A DNA stretch of 64,000 nt from CAWFFV01 sp963814985 (lineage in GTDB: Bacteria; Chloroflexota; Ktedonobacteria; Ktedonobacterales; Ktedonobacteraceae). Under the pieces are notes generated by a model that ran no database searches, had not been told where the DNA came from, and worked only from the letters and a program-made list of their open reading frames with translations. The stretch is from positions 1 through 64,000 of the forward strand of contig CAWFFV010000053.1 in the NCBI GenBank assembly GCA_963814985.1, read 5' to 3'. This document shows positions 62,151 through 64,000 of this stretch, piece by piece. Positions within the stretch are counted from its first letter, which is position 1. The number at the start of each line of letters is the position of its first letter. A program made the translations under genes and the position numbers.

Positions 62151-62180
62151 CTGGCGCTATTCCACCACTATCGCTTCTTC
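62127..62180 (+). terminator. 16-bp perfect hairpin at the end of def
   Basis: GAAGAAGCGATAGTGG at 62127-62142 pairs with CCACTATCGCTTCTTC at 62165-62180; the stop codon lies in the loop. Confidence 0.7.
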
Positions 62181-62217
62181 CCAATGGTCAAATTTTTTGT
62201 TGTTTTCTGACCATTGG
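62181..62217. terminator. Hairpin with T-rich loop between converging genes
   Basis: CCAATGGTCA at 62181-62190 pairs with TGACCATTGG at 62208-62217; the loop is AATTTTTTGTTGTTTTC. It covers the stop of the leftward zinc-ribbon gene and probably terminates both transcripts. Confidence 0.6.
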
Positions 62218-62577
62218 TAATATCTGTTTGCCAAGGGCATGTTCGCAGCCATGGCATACATAAAAACCTTCATCTCGATAATAAAGCTCATTCACTGGAA
62301 AGTGCAGGTAGCAGATACCACAACGTGTAGCATCTGGCTGACTTGCCATTTGACGATCGTGTGCGAACTGTTCGTGCAGTGAATTGATCAGTTGCTCAAA
62401 ACTGAAGGTGCCTGAGTGGCTCCGTTCCATTTCTGATGGTCCCAACGATGGAAGTGCGCCTGTCATGTTGTTCGCACGAACTTCCCGGCGGCTAACCAGC
62501 GAGTTGTTGTGACTCGATGCTCCATTATTAGAACTAGAACCCGATGTATGATGAGTGCTCAAAGCAGTAATCTCCAC
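62188..62577 (-). CDS. Zinc-ribbon protein, unknown
   Basis: The first ~60 residues are Ser/Asn/His-rich and disordered. The C-terminal half holds a four-cysteine ribbon: RCGICYLHFPV and then YVCHGCEHALG. It may bind nucleic acid or another protein. The GTG at 62577 lacks a clear ribosome site, so the start is uncertain; an internal ATG after REVRANN is possible. Confidence 0.6.
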   Translation of the reverse strand: MEITALSTHHTSGSSSNNGASSHNNSLVSRREVRANNMTGALPSLGPSEMERSHSGTFSFEQLINSLHEQFAHDRQMASQPDATRCGICYLHFPVNELYYRDEGFYVCHGCEHALGKQILPMVRKQQKI

Positions 62578-62643
62578 AATATTGGGTGATGGATAACACT
62601 TCAGTTATTATACCTTTGGGCAGATTTTAATGCAAGGCATGTG

Positions 62644-62714
62644 TCTCAAAGGTAACTACTCAGGTTTGCTCGCCACCGGCGGTGGCGAGCAAACCTGAGT
62701 AGTTACCTTTGAGA
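62644..62714. repeat. Minimal family A palindrome, 35-bp perfect arms
   Basis: TCTCAAAGGTAACTACTCAG... at 62644-62678 is exactly complementary to 62680-62714 around a single G. It consists only of the outer flanks of family A (GTAACTACTCAGG and GCCACCGGCGGTGGC) joined head to head, with no central hairpin. It lies just after the ABC gene stop. Confidence 0.9.
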
Positions 62715-62740
62715 TATTGTATCCTTTTCTGAAGGGTCGA

Positions 62741-64000
62741 TTAGATATGACCCCCCGTCATCAAGATACCCAGTTGCTCCTCGGTTACCTCTGGCCCAAC
62801 AATCTGCACAATATTGCCCTCATACATCACAGCAATACGATCAGCCAGAGAGCGAATTTCCTCTAGCTCGGCGGAAATCAGTAGCACCGCCTTACCTGCA
62901 TCACGTTGCTCAATCAGGCGACGATGGATAAACTCAATTGCGCCAATGTCAACACCTCGCGTAGGCTGCGACGGCAATCAGAGCAATGGGATCACTGGCA
63001 AGCTCACGAGCAATGATGACTTTTTGCTGATTGCCGCCAGAGAGTGCACGCACGGGTACTTCGGCAGATGGTGTACGCACATCGAATTCGGTGATCAGCC
63101 TTGCGGCCCAGACTTTGATATTACGCGAGAGTAGAACGAGGCGATGCCAGGAGAACTGAGGCCAGCGCTGTCGTCCCAGGATGGTATTATCTTGAATGGA
63201 CTCCGTCAGCACAAGACCACTTCCTCGACGATCCTCTGGAATATGCGAAAGTCCAGCCCTGCGCACCTGGAGTGCTCCCATTCCTGTAATATCCAGCGTC
63301 TCGCCAGATTGCCCATCCTTCACAGGCGTAATTGTGATTTTGCCAGAGGTCATTTTACGTATCCCGGTTAATACTTCCACCAATTCGGACTGCCCATTAC
63401 CCTCCACACCAGCAATACCCAGGATTTCCCCGGCATGTACATCCAGGTTCACACCATGCAGAACCTCCAGTTCGCGATCGGAGTGCGCCTTTACATTTTC
63501 TACGTGCAACACCACCGGACCAGGCCTGGCCGGTGTCTTGTTGACACGTAATAAGACCTCGCGGCCTACCATCATACGCGCAATCTCAGCCTGGTTTGTC
63601 TCAGCAGTGAGAAGTCCGCCCACATTTTTACCTCGCCGCAAGACCGTAATCGTATCTGTCAATTCCAGAACCTCTCGTAACTTATGCGTAATGAAGATAA
63701 TGGTCTTACCTTGCGAGACCAGACCACGCAAAACCGCAAAGAGGTCATCTGTTTCCTGTGGTGTCAGCACGCCCGTTGGCTCATCCATAATCAGGATATC
63801 CGCCTTCCGATAGAGCACTTTCAAAATCTCAACGCGCTGCTGAAGGCCCACAGAGAGCTTTTCGATACGGATAGTGGGATCAATTGGCAAACCATATTGT
63901 TTGCTTAACGCCAGAATATCGGCCCTGGCTCTCTTGAAGTCAAAGGCGGCCCCCAATCCACCAGGTTCCCGACCCAGCACAATATTCTCTGCGACCGTCA
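62741..64000 (-). pseudogene. ABC sugar/nucleoside transporter ATPase, frameshifted; 5' end outside window
   Basis: Two tandem ABC modules of the RbsA/YufO type. The first has LSVGLQQRVEIL, LIMDEPTGVL and ITHKL; the second has GIAGVEGNGQSELVEVL (degenerate Walker A), IPEDRRGSGLV and LSGGNQQKVIIARELASDP. Near 62960 the frame is lost (AVAAYARC) and continues in the other as PSQPTRGVDIGAIEFIHRRL to a normal end at 62741. The protein energises import of a sugar or nucleoside with membrane partners presumably upstream. The 5' part lies beyond base 64000. Confidence 0.85.

Noticed and set aside
1..64000. tRNA or rRNA genes
   Set aside because: No cloverleaf with a TTCGA-type T-loop and matching acceptor stem, and no rRNA-like sequence, was recognised by eye; a tRNA scan would be decisive.

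Overview
The window looks like chromosomal DNA of a filamentous, Gram-positive-type member of Chloroflexota, most likely class Ktedonobacteria. This is inferred from gene content: fused purine genes (PurS-PurL and PurQ-PurM), XRE-STAND-TPR regulators, several FHA proteins, a soluble Hanks-type kinase, LCP and TolB-like surface proteins, a Tat-exported cholesterol-oxidase-like flavoprotein, and very many palindromic interspersed repeats. No rRNA or tRNA gene was recognised, so the placement is tentative.

Layout. 1-1 kb: 3' part of an FHA protein. 1.1-2.85 kb: a CRISPR array of 23 repeats of 37 bp (22 spacers), read rightward from a visible leader promoter, with no cas genes in view. 2.85-6.4 kb: repeats, a decayed exported beta-sandwich protein and a small membrane protein. 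6.5-20 kb: a STAND regulator, a lipase-like hydrolase, an M48 protease, a transglutaminase-like protein coupled to a two-FHA membrane protein, a zinc-ribbon/RGG protein behind a structured leader, a FabH-type synthase, a GNAT, a coiled-coil protein and a thioesterase. 20-26.7 kb: an NlpC/P60 protein, an operon of membrane-linked AAA ATPases with GGIA/FGIA repeats, and a NUDIX/XRE pair. 26.7-40 kb: FtsH, a membrane glycosyltransferase, an LCP protein, a TolB-like lipoprotein, a kinase, RidA, DnaA, a HAD phosphatase and a thioesterase. 40-44.9 kb: the cholesterol-oxidase-like enzyme, a VOC dioxygenase and a decayed gene. 45-47.5 kb: a DarT-like ADP-ribosyltransferase operon with an ADP-ribosylglycohydrolase in the place where DarG is expected. 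47.6-57.1 kb: a purine operon in the order purSL, purQM, purC, purF, purD, purN, all on the minus strand. 57.2-64 kb: gpsA, small regulators, hpt, tilS, def, a zinc-ribbon protein and an ABC sugar/nucleoside ATPase running off the window.

Two features colour the whole window. First, palindromic repeats occur in at least three families: a GTAACT...AGTTAC family with variable but perfect central hairpins, a TCATCCCGAA...TTCGGGATGA family, and a ~260-280 bp hairpin element. Second, an unusual number of genes are broken by apparent short frameshifts, including purF, tilS and the tail of dnaA. This suggests that many are assembly indels, although at least one gene (the ADP-ribosylglycohydrolase) also carries an in-frame stop.

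The strongest candidates for something new are the DarT-type toxin paired with an ARH-fold hydrolase, the compositional bias of the CRISPR spacers (AGCT/AAGCTT and inverted repeats), and the variable-arm palindromic repeat family.
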